Shown piece by piece: positions 63,702 to 64,000 of a stretch of DNA of 64,000 nt. Position numbers and translations under genes: made by a program. Positions within the stretch are counted from its first letter, which is position 1, and the number at the start of each line of letters is the position of its first letter. A model generated the notes under the pieces. That model saw nothing but the letters and a program-made list of their open reading frames with translations. It ran no database searches and was not told the DNA's origin. Origin of the DNA: Timonella sp031979385 (GTDB lineage: Bacteria > Actinomycetota > Actinomycetes > Actinomycetales > Cellulomonadaceae); assembly GCA_031979385.1 (NCBI GenBank), contig DALZEF010000007.1, positions 62,001-126,000 of the forward strand, written 5' to 3'.

Positions 63702-63884
63702 GTGTCGCATTGTTCACTCACTTGTAACCCGGAGCCGAGAAAAGGCAGATCATATCTTCGGCTCGGCAGCGCTCTCACCAACCCTGCACTGACTCGTCAT
63801 TACGAGGGCGTTGGGTTCACCCGCACAGGCCAAAAGCAGATCGGCAGTCTCTTTGAGGTGATCCTGTGGGAACGGGCCGCGTGA
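63702..63884 (+). pseudogene. C-terminal remnant of a GNAT acetyltransferase gene
   Basis: The end NPALTRHYEGVGFTRTGQ to VILWERAA is the typical last strand-helix of GNAT proteins, where NPALxxxYExxGF is near the C-terminus. The acetyl-CoA-binding part is missing and upstream sequence is non-coding. About 40 codons remain. Confidence 0.65.
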
Positions 63885-63923
63885 GTCCCCTACTCTGTTT
63901 TCACCTGTCGGCTACTGATGCGA

Positions 63924-63957
63924 AACGGCCCGCACCTCAACTGAAGTGCGGGCCGTT
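63924..63957 (-). terminator. Terminator of a gene entering from the right edge
   Basis: AACGGCCCGCAC pairs perfectly with its complement around a 10-base loop; TTTCG follows on the minus strand. It lies just beyond a minus-strand stop codon at 63976-63978. Confidence 0.8.
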
Positions 63958-63975
63958 ATCACTGATAACGAAAAC

Positions 63976-64000
63976 CTAGACGTTAAACCGGAACTCCACC
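63976..64000 (-). CDS. 3' end of a minus-strand gene (partial)
   Basis: The last codons read VEFRFNV and TAG, and the terminator follows at once. Only eight codons are within the window, so no function can be given. Confidence 0.45.

Overview
The window looks like a draft contig of an actinomycete with moderate G+C, most likely a Micrococcales relative (Jonesia-like by overall impression; this taxonomic guess is inference). Pointers are a mycothiol gene (mshB), the sigE-anti-sigma-htrA-tatB block, a DUF3117 protein, actinobacterial-type DapD and DapC, an LpdA-type flavoprotein and GTG/TTG starts. A run of 100 N at 16462-16561 marks an assembly join. No tRNA, rRNA, CRISPR array, integrase or intact insertion sequence was seen.

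Layout. 1-18 kb is a nucleoside uptake and salvage region. It holds purine nucleoside phosphorylase and a phosphosugar mutase on the plus strand, and on the minus strand a BMP-type ABC importer (lipoprotein, double ATPase, two permeases), cytidine deaminase, thymidine phosphorylase, adenosine deaminase and deoxyribose-phosphate aldolase. Together these import nucleosides, deaminate them, split off (deoxy)ribose-1-phosphate and feed the sugar into central metabolism. An uncharacterised protein with papain/C39-like catalytic motifs lies inside this cluster, and LacI-type palindromes precede several of its units. A tandem repeat with a 91-base period borders the N gap and merges with the end of an M20 amidohydrolase gene. 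18-24 kb carries mannose-1-phosphate guanylyltransferase and the sdhCDAB operon behind a long leader region with several hairpins.

24-33 kb carries a YihY-like membrane protein, a 2H phosphoesterase, trpS, the envelope-stress block sigE-rseA-htrA-tatB (tatB apparently starting at ATT), an O-methyltransferase, pepA and a LOG-family protein. 33-45 kb is lysine/diaminopimelate and aromatic amino acid biosynthesis (dapE, dapD, dapC, tyrA, pheA and an extra ACT-domain protein) together with gltA, ferredoxin and a large VanW-family membrane protein. 45-57 kb has mshB, typA and a complete oligopeptide ABC operon interrupted by one opposite-strand membrane gene. 57-64 kb is more accessory: a TetR-hydrolase pair with twin operators, a DNA glycosylase, an ArsR/SRPBCC pair, three decayed gene remnants and phoH.

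Beyond genes, the main signals are intergenic repeats: a 67-base palindromic element in three gap-free alignable copies, and a 10-mer (TTGACGACGA) found seven times, always between genes, with two pairs of sites extending into longer matches. These repeats are the most likely undescribed elements here. No new defence or mobile system was found.
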